NCBI RefSeq assembly: GCF_009363055.1
Contig: NZ_CP045292.1
Span: forward strand, 124,001 to 188,000
Length of the DNA stretch: 64,000 nt
DNA from: Flavobacterium haoranii
Lineage (GTDB): Bacteria; Bacteroidota; Bacteroidia; Flavobacteriales; Flavobacteriaceae
Direction of reading: 5' to 3'
Shown here: positions 18,577 through 28,700 of the stretch, piece after piece
Position numbering within the stretch: position 1 is the first letter of the stretch
How the letters are laid out: each line of letters begins with the position of its first letter
Notes under the pieces: generated by a model
The model's input: only the letters and a program-made list of their open reading frames with translations
The model's database searches: none
What the model was told of the DNA's origin: nothing
Program-made: the position numbers and the translations under genes

Positions 18577-18882
18577 ATGAACAATTTAAACCACAAATCA
18601 CTTTTTCCTGAAACGGATAACATAGAATTATTAAATCACCAAGTAGTAACAAAAAGAGATTTATTAAATTTTGGAAATTTACTCTTAAACGAACTAAAGA
18701 ATGCTACTTCAAATGAAGCCACTCAAAAACAATGGCTAAAATCTTCAGAAGTTAGAAACTTATTAAAAATCTCTCCAGGTACTTTACAAAACCTTAGAAT
18801 CAACGGCACTTTAAAATATAAACGTATTGGCGGAATCATTTACTACAAATACGAAGACATCGTAAAAATGCTAAATCAGTAA
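18577..18882 (+). CDS. Excisionase/MerR-like helix-turn-helix protein
   Basis: I place the start at ATG 18577 (MNNLNHKSLF); the frame is open ten codons further up but without a better signal. The protein has about 101 residues. The C-terminal half is a classic DNA-binding fold of the 'helix-turn-helix domain-containing' excisionase type: QWLKSSEVRNLLKISPGTLQ, then NLRINGTLKYKRIGGIIYYK and YEDI. Such proteins act as recombination directionality factors or regulators in Bacteroidetes integrative elements. It follows a strong terminator and so begins a new transcript. Confidence 0.8.
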   Translation: MNNLNHKSLFPETDNIELLNHQVVTKRDLLNFGNLLLNELKNATSNEATQKQWLKSSEVRNLLKISPGTLQNLRINGTLKYKRIGGIIYYKYEDIVKMLNQ

Positions 18883-18968
18883 AAAAACGCTGCTAGTTAC
18901 TATTCACTATTCACTAATTACACACGAGCCTCTTTTGAGGCGAACTGGCGTAGCAAAAAGCTAGTAAA

Positions 18969-19742
18969 ATGAACTACATCAAACACCTTACAGGTTTCTT
19001 CGAAAAGGTAAGTATCGATTATGACCTCAACCCAACACATATTAGTCTATACATGGCCATATTTCAATTGTGGAATCAAAACCGTTTTCAAAACCCAATT
19101 AGCATTTCTCGAGATGAATTAATGAGAATTAGTAAAATCGCTTCTACGGCAACATACCATAAGTGTATTAAAGAACTTGCAGAAAGAGACTACATTATTT
19201 ACAAACCATCTTACAACCCATTTAGAGGTTCATTATTAGAAGTTTGCAACTTAGATTTCTACACAAAGCCAGTAACTAAAAAAGAAATAAAAAAAATAAC
19301 TGCTACATCAAAAAATGAAAAGGTTATTGAGCAAGTTTCTGAACAAGTAATAAACAAGCACCAAACAAGTAATGAACATGTACCTATTATAAACAATACA
19401 AACAGTATAAACATTAAAAAGGATAACACTCAAAATGGTAATAAAGAAAAAAGTGATTCAAAATTTTCAAAGCCTTTATTTGAAGAAACCAAAAATTATT
19501 TCCTTGAAAAAAACACACCAGAATTTGAAGCAGAAAAATTCTACAACTATTACGAAAGTAATGGTTGGTTAATTGGAGGAAAAACAAAAATGAAAGATTG
19601 GAAAGCAGCTGCAAGAAATTGGATGATCAATGCAAAGAAATTTGATAAAAATTCGTCAGCTCGAACTGATTCCAAAACAAACAATCTAACCCCAAACCAA
19701 TTGCACGTTGCCAATCATAAAAACTATGACGAAGCTTTATAA
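18969..19742 (+). CDS. Replication-associated winged-helix (DnaD/RepA-like) protein
   Basis: 257 aa. The N-terminal 110 residues resemble the winged-helix part of Bacteroidetes element proteins (HISLYMAIFQLWNQNRFQNP; ISISRDELMRISKIAS; ELAERDYIIY). A low-complexity, Asn- and Lys-rich linker (about 115-165) follows. The C-terminal segment WLIGGKTKMKDWKAAARNWM is the conserved tail motif seen in DnaD-like replication loaders. It pairs with the DnaC-like ATPase 30 nt downstream. Together they suggest the element can replicate after excision. Confidence 0.7.
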   Translation: MNYIKHLTGFFEKVSIDYDLNPTHISLYMAIFQLWNQNRFQNPISISRDELMRISKIASTATYHKCIKELAERDYIIYKPSYNPFRGSLLEVCNLDFYTKPVTKKEIKKITATSKNEKVIEQVSEQVINKHQTSNEHVPIINNTNSINIKKDNTQNGNKEKSDSKFSKPLFEETKNYFLEKNTPEFEAEKFYNYYESNGWLIGGKTKMKDWKAAARNWMINAKKFDKNSSARTDSKTNNLTPNQLHVANHKNYDEAL

Positions 19743-19772
19743 AAATGAACATAACACTTAAAACTAAAAGTT

Positions 19773-20420
19773 ATGCCACACATCAAAGATACATACACAA
19801 TCCGCAACAATACTAAACATTATGATTTCCAAAAATGTTTGAACTACATCGAACAACAAGGCAAAATAATCTATGGAAGATATTTCCAGTTAGACCCTGT
19901 AGATTACCCAACCATATACAAACTAATAACCTATGCCATTCAAGACCAGGAAAAAGCAAATCAACTAAATCTTGATATCAACAAAGGAATCCTTTTATCA
20001 GGACCAATTGGCTGTGGTAAAACATCAATCATGTCATTAATAAAACCATTTTTCTACCAAAGGAACGATTATAAAATAAAAACATGCCGTGAAATCTCAT
20101 TCGAATTCGCAAAAAACGGATTCGATACCATCCAACATTACACACAAAAACAACACACACAAATTAGATTATCCGGCTATTGTTTTGACGATTTAGGTGC
20201 AGAACAAAATATCAAGCACTATGGTAACGACCTCAACGTAATGGCAGAAATTATCATTTCTCGTTACGAAGATTTTGTTCAAAATAAATCTATTACTCAC
20301 ATTACCACTAACTTATCAGCAAGTGAAATTGAAAATCTTTACGGCAATCGTTTACGGTCTAGAATGAGATCAATGTTTAATCTGATTACTTTCAATAATC
20401 AATCTAAAGACAAAAGATAA
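19773..20420 (+). CDS. DnaC-like AAA+ ATPase
   Basis: 215 aa with Walker A ILLSGPIGCGKTSIM (about 70-84) and Walker B YCFDDLGAEQN (about 130-140). A Thr-rich sensor strand follows (SITHITTNLSASEI), then an arginine-rich GNRLRSRMRSMF segment, the arrangement of DnaC/IstB-type helicase loaders. It probably loads the host replicative helicase on the element, or its DNA-binding partner is the 257-aa protein just upstream. It is the last gene before the defence cargo. Confidence 0.83.
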   Translation: MPHIKDTYTIRNNTKHYDFQKCLNYIEQQGKIIYGRYFQLDPVDYPTIYKLITYAIQDQEKANQLNLDINKGILLSGPIGCGKTSIMSLIKPFFYQRNDYKIKTCREISFEFAKNGFDTIQHYTQKQHTQIRLSGYCFDDLGAEQNIKHYGNDLNVMAEIIISRYEDFVQNKSITHITTNLSASEIENLYGNRLRSRMRSMFNLITFNNQSKDKR

Positions 20421-20519
20421 TTGTTAGATAGTCCATTTAGATTAAAAAAAGCCATGACAATTCTATCAAATACTTAATAAAAATAGTATTAAAATATTTT
20501 TATTTTTAAAAATGTTCAC

Positions 20520-20547
20520 TATATTTGAATGTTCATTGTCAATGAAC
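20520..20547 (+). promoter_or_regulatory. Promoter box and palindromic operator ahead of the AbiEi gene
   Basis: TATATTTG (20520-20527) fits the TAnnTTTG -7 box. gttcattgtcaatgaac (20531-20547) is a perfect palindrome with 8-bp arms around one base and would cover the start of transcription. Extra half-sites (gttcac, atgaac) lie on either side. AbiEi-type proteins repress their own promoters through inverted repeats, which fits this position. Confidence 0.6.
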
Positions 20548-20558
20548 GCTTAAAAATA

Positions 20559-21563
20559 ATGAACAGTATGTATAAGGATAATGATTTTATATATGAAGCT
20601 TTTTCAAACCTACAAGAGCTAGTAAAGACTGAAATTACTGTAGATAGTAATAGAGAACCTTATGATGCTGTTATACAGATTAAAGGTCAATCATTCTATT
20701 GCTTAGCTAAAAAAAATGCAAGAAATTCAAATCTAGGAATTATTATAAACAGTATTAATGTTTTTCAAAAATCAATTAATAGTAATAAAAAAATATTGTT
20801 TGTTGGTGAATATATAGCTAAAGATGTTGCCGAAACGTTAATGGAAAATAATATAAACTATCTAGATGTAGCAGGTAATTGTTATATAAATACGGATACA
20901 ATTAAAATTATTATTGAAGGTAGAAAACAAATTAAACCAAAAAACGTAAACCAAGCTAGAGCATTCCAAGAAGCAGGTTTAAAACTACTACTCTTATTAT
21001 TATCGTTAGAAGAATCTTCTGAATACTCATATAGAGTTCTTGCAGATAAGTCAAATATTGCACTAGGTTCTGTAAGTCAAATAATGAAAGAGTTAGAAGA
21101 AAATAATTTTATTCTAAAAACTAACGACAAAAGAATAATTAAAAACCGTGAAGAATTAATTGAAAGATGGGTAGTTGCTTATAATGAAACACTAAAACCT
21201 AGATTATTTAGAAAATCATATAAAGCAATTAACCTAGAAGAATTAAGGAAAACCGTAAATAATAGTGATGATAATTTAATATTTTTCGGTGGCGAACCTG
21301 CAGCTGAAAAAATAACTAATTATTTAAAACCATTAGAATACATTATCTATACAAATGAGGAGTTAAATCAACTTGGAAAACAATTAAAATTAATTCCAGA
21401 CCAAGAAGGAAATGTAAAGGTTTATAATACCTGTTGGACAGAAAACCTATTCAATAAATACAGTCATGTTGCCCCATCGCTGGTAGTTTATGCAGATTTA
21501 ATAGGAAGCGGAAACAACAGAAATATTGAAACTGCTAAAATGATTTTAGAAAATGAATTATAA
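20559..21563 (+). CDS. AbiEi-family type IV antitoxin/transcription regulator
   Basis: I choose ATG 20559 (MNSMYKDNDF), because the longer frame from 20529 would start inside the palindromic operator. About 334 aa. Residues about 140-185 contain a winged helix (YSYRVLADKSNIALGSVSQI). The C-terminal part has the AbiEi pattern (IFFGGEPAAEKITNYLKPLE; SLVVYADLIGSGNNRNIETA). In AbiE systems this protein neutralises the AbiEii nucleotidyltransferase and represses the operon. The next gene overlaps by 11 nt and encodes a nucleotidyltransferase. It leads a run of co-directional genes reaching the PP2C gene at 37931. Confidence 0.8.
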   Translation: MNSMYKDNDFIYEAFSNLQELVKTEITVDSNREPYDAVIQIKGQSFYCLAKKNARNSNLGIIINSINVFQKSINSNKKILFVGEYIAKDVAETLMENNINYLDVAGNCYINTDTIKIIIEGRKQIKPKNVNQARAFQEAGLKLLLLLLSLEESSEYSYRVLADKSNIALGSVSQIMKELEENNFILKTNDKRIIKNREELIERWVVAYNETLKPRLFRKSYKAINLEELRKTVNNSDDNLIFFGGEPAAEKITNYLKPLEYIIYTNEELNQLGKQLKLIPDQEGNVKVYNTCWTENLFNKYSHVAPSLVVYADLIGSGNNRNIETAKMILENEL

Positions 21564-22401
21564 AATCGAAAGTCAAAAAATAGAACATCCACTACTAAAA
21601 CCATTATTGGCGGAGTTAATTCCTTTTTTTGAAGAAAGAGGAATTAGCTTTTTTGTAATTGGTGCTACAGCTAGAGATATAATTCTAGAAATAAGTGGTC
21701 AACAATCAGGCAGAAGAACACAAGATATTGATATAGCAATTTCTATTGATAAATGGGAGCAATTTGAAGAAATAGCCAATGAACTAATTAACTTAGAAAA
21801 CTTCTCTAAAGATCCTCAACAACAACAACGCTTTTTATATTTAAATAAATTTCAAATAGATATCGTTCCTTTTGGAAATATAATGGATGAACATGACAAA
21901 ATTTATTGGCCACCAGACCAAACTTTTGCCATGAACGTATTAGGCTTTGAGGAAGCTAAAAATGAAACTGTTACAATTACTTTAGATGAAGAAATTCAAT
22001 TTGAAATTGTAAACTTAATCAGCATCTTCCTTTTAAAAATTGTAGCATGGAAAGATCGTCATCATAGAGGAAATAAAGACGCAGACGATATTGCGTTCAT
22101 CATGCAAAATTATCTCAATATTAATGATGAAAGAGCGGCAACGGAACATTATGACGATGTGTATGGTATAGACAATTATACAGAACTAAAAGCATCTGCT
22201 TCTTTGATTGGTATAGATTTACGAGAATTAGTAAATGAAAATCCAAAACTTAAAGAATTTTTAATAAACGAATTAAATAAAGATATTGAAAAGCAAGAAG
22301 CTAGCATACTAATCAATCAAATTTTAGAAACACACAAAACATTACAATATGAAGATGTTTTGGAAAGTATAAAAATTATTAAACAACAACTAAGCAAATA
22401 A
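21553..22401 (+). CDS. AbiEii-like nucleotidyltransferase
   Basis: 282 aa. The nucleotidyltransferase core is visible: FFVIGATARDIIL (about 32-44) as the G-x-x-x-R-D turn, then RRTQDIDIAISI (about 55-66) supplying the D-x-D metal ligands, and FQIDIVPFG for the third acidic residue. A helical C-terminus contains KIVAWKDRHHRGNKDADDIA. It overlaps the AbiEi-like gene by 11 nt and is 11 nt before the methylase gene. Known AbiEii enzymes add nucleotides to RNA or tRNA and are toxic. Within this operon it may act as the abortive arm of the MADS-like system. Confidence 0.8.
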   Translation: MNYKIESQKIEHPLLKPLLAELIPFFEERGISFFVIGATARDIILEISGQQSGRRTQDIDIAISIDKWEQFEEIANELINLENFSKDPQQQQRFLYLNKFQIDIVPFGNIMDEHDKIYWPPDQTFAMNVLGFEEAKNETVTITLDEEIQFEIVNLISIFLLKIVAWKDRHHRGNKDADDIAFIMQNYLNINDERAATEHYDDVYGIDNYTELKASASLIGIDLRELVNENPKLKEFLINELNKDIEKQEASILINQILETHKTLQYEDVLESIKIIKQQLSK

Positions 22402-22412
22402 CCAATTATTAA

Positions 22413-24422
22413 ATGGCAGCAGAAGAAATTATTATCGAAGACAATCAATTAGTTTGTGTTTTAACCGATAAGCCTAAGAAAGCTACTTCACAAGAAAAGA
22501 ATATTCAATCCATTATTTTAATGTTAAATGAGGAATATGGTTTTGAAATGAAAAATATTGCTCGCGATGTAAACATTGTGTTTGTTGATCCAGATACAGG
22601 AAAAAACAAAAAACAAAAAATTGAAGTAGTTGTTTACAAAGAGGACTCTGAACAAAACCAAGAAGACATCATCAGAATTGCAGCGGTTCAAGACGAAAAA
22701 ATAAAAGAAAACGATAAAAAGAAAGGCGTTACTATTGCTTTAGAAAATGCTTTAGCAGCTTTGGATAATTGCGACTTCGGTCTTTGGACAAATGGTAACG
22801 ATTTAAAATACCTGCAAAAAGAAGACGATGATTTTGGCTTCGATTTCAACTTTACCGATATTTCTGATTTTCCTGGAAATGGAGAAACTATCGAAGACAT
22901 TGACCGTGCCGACCGATCGCACAGTAGAAAACCAGCAAACGACTCTTTAATTAAAGTCTTCAAACGTTCACACGATTACATTTACGGTAATGAAGGAAGA
23001 AAAAAAGACGCTTTTTGGCAATTATTATACCTCATCTTCTGTAAACTATACGATGAAAAACGAAGATTCAAATGCATAGAAACAGGGGAATCTTATCGAA
23101 AAAAATTCTGGGTGGGAATCAAAGAAAAAAATACAGAAGAAGGCCGAAGAGCAGTTGCAAAACGTATCAAAGATATATTTGAAGATTTAAAAAAAGAAGG
23201 AACTTTCTCAGATGTTTTTGATGGTAATGAAGCTATTGCACTAACCGATAAAGGTATTGCATTTATTGCTTCTGAATTAGCAAAATATTCCTTCTTAGAT
23301 GCAACTGTCGATGTAAAAGGTTTAGCTTATGAAACCATTGTAAGCAACACGTTAAAGCAGGAAGCCGGACAATTCTTTACACCTCGTAATATTGTTCGTG
23401 CTATGGTAGAAATGCTTAATCCTAATGAAAAAACAAGAGTTTTGGACCCAGCCTGTGGTTCCGGAGGATTTTTAGTAATGGTATTAGAACACGTACGCAA
23501 ACAAATTGCAAAAGAATTATATCCTGATTTAGAAGATGTTTTATTAGCTGAAAAATTCAATACTTATGAAGTAAATGAAAGAGTTCGTCAGTATGCAGAA
23601 ACTAATATTTACGGTTTCGATTTTGATCCCGATTTAAAAAAGGCAGCACGTATGAACATGGTAATGGCAGGTGATGGTCATGCTAATATTTTTCACATAA
23701 ACTCATTAGATTATCCTGATTGGGAAGATCCTAACGAATTAAACAAAATCAAAGCTTCTATTAAGCAGAGTTTAGAACGCATGGCAGACATCGATAACAA
23801 CTATACCGATGATGCTCGTGGCAAGTTCGACATGATTTTTACCAATCCCCCATTTGGTGCAAAAGTAAAAGTAGAAAAAGAAATTGCCGATAAGTATTAC
23901 TTATCGAAACATTCTGATGCCCCTGAGGTATTATTCATAGAAGCCTGTTACAATTTATTAAAACCGGGTGGTAAAATGGCAATTGTATTGCCCGATGGTA
24001 TTTTAGGAAACCCTAATACTTTACCGGTAAGAGAATGGGTTTTAGAAAACTTTAAAATTCTAGCTTCGGTGGATTTAGCGGTAGAAGCCTTTTTACCACA
24101 AGTAGGGGTTCAAGCTTCATTGTTATTCTTACAAAAGAAAACCGATAACGATAAAAACATTGCGCGCGAAACCGATGAAGACTATGACGTGTTCATGGCC
24201 ATTGCCGAAAAACTGGGTAAAGACCGCAGAGGCAATCCTATTTACCTCCGCGATGAAGACGGTGCCGAAATCCTTTTTACGGTAGATACCAAGTATGTAA
24301 CAACCAATAAAAACAACGATAAAGAAGTAAAAATACGCAGGGAAAAACAAAAAATGTTGGATGATGATTTGCCTAAGATCGTAAATGCTTATTTCAAATT
24401 TCTAAAAGGAGAAAAAATATGA
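22413..24422 (+). CDS. N6-adenine DNA methyltransferase, HsdM-type (MAD2-like)
   Basis: 669 aa. An N-terminal restriction-type domain (about 1-110) is followed by a linker and the helical HsdM region. The catalytic part has motif I VLDPACGSGGFLVM (about 343-356) and motif IV FTNPPFGAKV (about 475-484). FVGQASLL-like strands and LPDGILGNP follow, as in type I methylases. It modifies adenine in host DNA at sites set by the specificity subunit, whose gene overlaps it by 4 nt. In MADS the methylase distinguishes self from phage DNA. No classical HsdR is present in this operon. Confidence 0.9.
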   Translation: MAAEEIIIEDNQLVCVLTDKPKKATSQEKNIQSIILMLNEEYGFEMKNIARDVNIVFVDPDTGKNKKQKIEVVVYKEDSEQNQEDIIRIAAVQDEKIKENDKKKGVTIALENALAALDNCDFGLWTNGNDLKYLQKEDDDFGFDFNFTDISDFPGNGETIEDIDRADRSHSRKPANDSLIKVFKRSHDYIYGNEGRKKDAFWQLLYLIFCKLYDEKRRFKCIETGESYRKKFWVGIKEKNTEEGRRAVAKRIKDIFEDLKKEGTFSDVFDGNEAIALTDKGIAFIASELAKYSFLDATVDVKGLAYETIVSNTLKQEAGQFFTPRNIVRAMVEMLNPNEKTRVLDPACGSGGFLVMVLEHVRKQIAKELYPDLEDVLLAEKFNTYEVNERVRQYAETNIYGFDFDPDLKKAARMNMVMAGDGHANIFHINSLDYPDWEDPNELNKIKASIKQSLERMADIDNNYTDDARGKFDMIFTNPPFGAKVKVEKEIADKYYLSKHSDAPEVLFIEACYNLLKPGGKMAIVLPDGILGNPNTLPVREWVLENFKILASVDLAVEAFLPQVGVQASLLFLQKKTDNDKNIARETDEDYDVFMAIAEKLGKDRRGNPIYLRDEDGAEILFTVDTKYVTTNKNNDKEVKIRREKQKMLDDDLPKIVNAYFKFLKGEKI

Positions 24423-25771
24423 AAGTGCTACACGTTAAACAAAAATGGTTTAGTGAATCAGATCTGCGTTTAGATGCTTCTTATCATTTAAATGACGGTC
24501 CTTTAACTAAATTAAAATTAAAAAACTTGCCATATGAAGTTTCAAGTCTATTAAATGAAACAAAAAAGATTTTCAAGGGAAATATTTTTAAACGCACATA
24601 TGTAAAAAATTCAGATGTTGGTTATAAATTTATGACGGCATCTGATATGATGAAGACTAATATTGATAGTGGAACTTATGTCTCAAAAAAATACACCAAA
24701 GTAGCAAACTTAATGCTAGAAAAAAACTGGATTTTAGTATCTAGATCCGGGACTTTGGGAAATACCGTCTTTACCAATGATGACTTTGAAGGAGTTTTAG
24801 GAACTGATGATTTAATAAGAATTGTGCCTTTAGAGAAAAATATTTTAAGTGGCTTTATGTATGCATTTCTTGCTTCTAAATATGGATATGGATTATTAAC
24901 TCAGTCAGGATACGGTGGGGTGATACAACATATAGAGCCACATCATATAGAAGATTTGCCAATACCCATTTTTCCTGAAGAGAAACAAAAAGTAATAAAT
25001 AATTTAATTATTGAAGCTAATAAACTTAGAGTTGAAGCTAATAAAGCTTTGAATGAAGCTAAGGAATTATTCAATGATTATAAAAATCTTTCCTCTAAAG
25101 AAATTTTTACAGTCAAAAAAAACACATTAAATGATAGTTGGCTTGGTAGAAATAATAGACCTGAAATTTCGGAATATGATAAGAAAGTTAAAAATGATGG
25201 TTATAAAGAACTTTCATGGTTTGCACAAAATGTGTATGCACCACCAATGTTTAAACATATCTATATAGAGAGAGATAATGGATATCCTTTCTACAATGGT
25301 GCTGAAATCTCGCGTTCTAGAAGAGTAGTTAATAGATTTTTATCTGAACGTGGAGTAAAAGACATTAATGATTATGTTGTTAAAAAAGGTACTTTATTGA
25401 TATATAGACATGGGCCTAGAAATGGAATGTTAGGTGATGTTTTTATAGTAGATGACTTTCTAAACAATGCATGTTTGTCCGATCTTGTTATACGTGTTAA
25501 AACAAAACTTAATAAATATTCTTATTGGTTATTTACGTTTTTCAGCACAAAAATAGGAAGAGAAATATTACACAACATTGCTTCTGGTTCTGCAATTTTA
25601 TTTTTATCCCCAAATAGACTTAATTCAATTAAAGTCCCATACAATGGAGAAAATGATATTGATTTAAACTATAAATTAATTAAACAGTACCTTGAAAAAA
25701 TAAATGAAGCTAATATTAAGGAAAACCAAGCTATAGACCTAATCGAAAAAGAAATAGACGCATGGCAGTAA
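24419..25771 (+). CDS. Specificity subunit, HsdS-like (MAD5-like)
   Basis: 450 aa with two target-recognition halves. The first ends in HIEPHHIEDLPIPIFPEEKQ and a helical spacer (about 185-225). The second runs from about 240 and ends with LNSIKVPYNGEND and a short helix. A Gly-rich SGSAIL/FLSPNRL segment and the SRSGTLGNT turn are typical of HsdS recognition domains. It shares 4 nt with the methylase gene and 10 nt with the kinase gene, so it is translationally coupled on both sides. It is divergent from the hsdS at 1728. Confidence 0.85.
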   Translation: MKVLHVKQKWFSESDLRLDASYHLNDGPLTKLKLKNLPYEVSSLLNETKKIFKGNIFKRTYVKNSDVGYKFMTASDMMKTNIDSGTYVSKKYTKVANLMLEKNWILVSRSGTLGNTVFTNDDFEGVLGTDDLIRIVPLEKNILSGFMYAFLASKYGYGLLTQSGYGGVIQHIEPHHIEDLPIPIFPEEKQKVINNLIIEANKLRVEANKALNEAKELFNDYKNLSSKEIFTVKKNTLNDSWLGRNNRPEISEYDKKVKNDGYKELSWFAQNVYAPPMFKHIYIERDNGYPFYNGAEISRSRRVVNRFLSERGVKDINDYVVKKGTLLIYRHGPRNGMLGDVFIVDDFLNNACLSDLVIRVKTKLNKYSYWLFTFFSTKIGREILHNIASGSAILFLSPNRLNSIKVPYNGENDIDLNYKLIKQYLEKINEANIKENQAIDLIEKEIDAWQ

Positions 25772-28700
25772 TTGTAAAACCCACCTATTTTGATGCGGTA
25801 GTAAACGCAGGCGAACAAAAATTAATGGATTTTTTAGAAGTCAACCTTCCAGATGATTTTTTCTTAATCCCTAATATAGAATTGGTCTCTACTAATTCTT
25901 ATAACAACCAAACGCAATATTGGGAATACGACCTTATTGTAGTAGCACCACATGCTATTTTCAATATCGAAAACAAAGATTGGCGTGGTCGTATCGAAGG
26001 CGATGATACCAACTGGTACCTCAACGATCAACCACGTCGTAATCCCTTGCGTACCAATCGTCAAAAAACCGCCATTTTAGCATCAAAGCTAAAAGAACAA
26101 AATAGTTATTGGGGTAAAGCTTGGGTACAAAATACATTAACCTTGTCTTACGACAATTATAGTCCGCCAATTATCACTCCCGAAGATGATAAATTAACCT
26201 TTCAATTAAACAAAAGGCTCATCAACTTTTTAACCGATGCTTCAGAACTCAATAAATCGGAAGATGCCATTGCCGATATTCAAAAAGACATTGTAAACTA
26301 TCTTACCGGGCAACAAGCACAAAAAAGAGCAGTTGAAAAAAAGCAAATCTATGAGTTTGAAATTGTAAAAGTTTTACATCAAGAAAACAACTTTGTTGAA
26401 TATTTAGGTAAGTATGTTGGTTCTACATCTTCACAAAGAAGAATAAAAGAATATGCGTTGCAAGTAGTAGGCTTATCTCCTCTTGAATTAAAAAACAGAG
26501 AAGATAAAATCAAAAACCAATATAACGCACTAAAAGACATTAAAGGAAAACCTTTTATTTTAAATGTTGAATTTAGAATAGATGAAGAAAACCATTTGTT
26601 TTATGAAATATCAGAATACTTTGAAGAAAATTCATTACGTTCAGAAGCAAGAATCAAAACTTTTACCTTTAAAGAAAAAGTAGAGATTATAAAAAACATA
26701 ATGGTAGCGCTTAAAGAAGCTCACAATAAAAATATTTTCCATCGCGACATCAATCCCGATAATATTTTTCTAAATAGTGGTTATGCCTATTTAGGCAATT
26801 TTGGTAAATCGTATTTTGTTGACCATTCCGAAGAAGGCTATACGGTAATGCCTACTATTAACCAAAGTAATGCAACCGCTTATCATCCGTTAGAGTTAAC
26901 CGTTGGTGATGCTTCTATTGCTTCTGATATTTATTCTTTAGGGGTTTTAATCTATTGGTTATTTACAGAAAAAGAACCATTTGCAACACCGTTTGAATTA
27001 AATAATTTAGGAGGAAAACTTCCAGAAAATTTATTACCATCTAAAATCAACACCAATCTCCCAAAATGGATTGATGAGGTTTGTGAAAAGTCAATTATTA
27101 CAGATGAATTTCAACGTATAGAAAGCATTGAAAAGTTGATAGATATCATCGATTCAGCATTGGCTCAGAATACAAGTAATGTAAAAAGTGAAAATAACGT
27201 TCCTGCTGCTGTAAAAGCAGTTTCATTTGAGGAGATAAAAGAAGGAGACACCATTGGCGATTATGCTATTCACAAAGTATTAGGTAAAGGTGGTTATTCA
27301 AAAGTTTTCAAAGTAAAACATCGTTTACAGGATAAATTTTATACCCTTAAATTATTTAATGAAAGTGTATTTGTCAATTCTGTTAAAGACGAATACTTAG
27401 CTTTAATAGAACTTCATCACAACAACATCGTAAAGTTCAGTTGGAATGGTGAAACACCTAACGGACAGTTTTATACCGTAATGGAATATTTAGAAGGAGA
27501 AAACCTTCGTCAATACATTGCTACCGATGTAAGTATGCCTATTCATCAAGTGTATAATGTAGGAATCGACATTTTATCAGCATTAGTAGAAATGCAGAAA
27601 AAAGAAAGACCTATTATTCATCGCGATATCAAACCACAAAATATTATTTGGGATAAAGGAGAACGCTTTGTTTTAATCGACTTTAATGTGGCATCTACTA
27701 TAAATGAAAACAAAGACTTTGTGGGTACAAATCCATATTTAGCTCCCGATTTAATTGAAAGTAATTATAAAGTGAATTGGGATTTCACTGCCGATTTGTT
27801 TGCACTTGGTGTTACCATGTTCGAATTAATTTGCAAACAATATCCTTGGCATCCTAATAAAATGCCATTGAGAGATAGAGCTGCTAATGAGCCTAAATCA
27901 ATTGAACCTAGAATTTCTTTAGCTTTTTCAAATTTTATTGCAAAAGCAATACAAACGAATAAAAATGACAGATTTCAATCGGCGCAAGAAATGCTAAACG
28001 CATTAAAAGAAATTGAAGGAGACATTTTAGAAAATATTGAAAATAATACTACTGAAGCAAGTTCACGAAACAAATTATACCATACACAAATATCAATTAT
28101 TCAAGGTACATCTTTTAATCTTAAATTATTTAATAGCAACAATACGTATGTAGATTTACACGAGGCCATTGCTAAAGCATTAGATAAGTTCAAAGAAAAT
28201 ATTGAAAAATATAAAACCTCCATAGATTTAGGCGATAAAATAAAACTAGTACTTAAAGTTGATGATGAAATGATCATTAATGATATGTTTTGGCAAGGTG
28301 GTGCTAGAAATTTTAATCCTGGCAATATAGAGCGTGTTTATAGTGCAATGAAAGATTTGTTTGAGCAAAACAAAGATAAAATCAAAGCACATAAAATTTC
28401 TGTAGAAGGAATTAACATGGTAGATTATGTAAACTCTTTGTACAGCCAATCCAAGCATGGTAATTTTGGTACAAGAGTTAATACAAAAACCAGTGAATTA
28501 GATAACGAAACCTACACACCTACAAAACTTGACAAAACATTATTACCAGCAATTATAGATGGTAAGTATAAATTAATAATCATAACTGGTAATGCTGGTG
28601 ATGGTAAAACAGCATTTGTTAAAAAAATTGAAGGCAATCCATCAGTTAAAAATATTCAACATTTTTCACACAATAATGGAGCTCGGTTCCAAATTAATGG

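Noticed and set aside
20529..20558. Upstream start for the AbiEi-like gene
   Set aside because: It would place the start codon within the operator palindrome and next to the -7 box; ATG 20559 is preferred.
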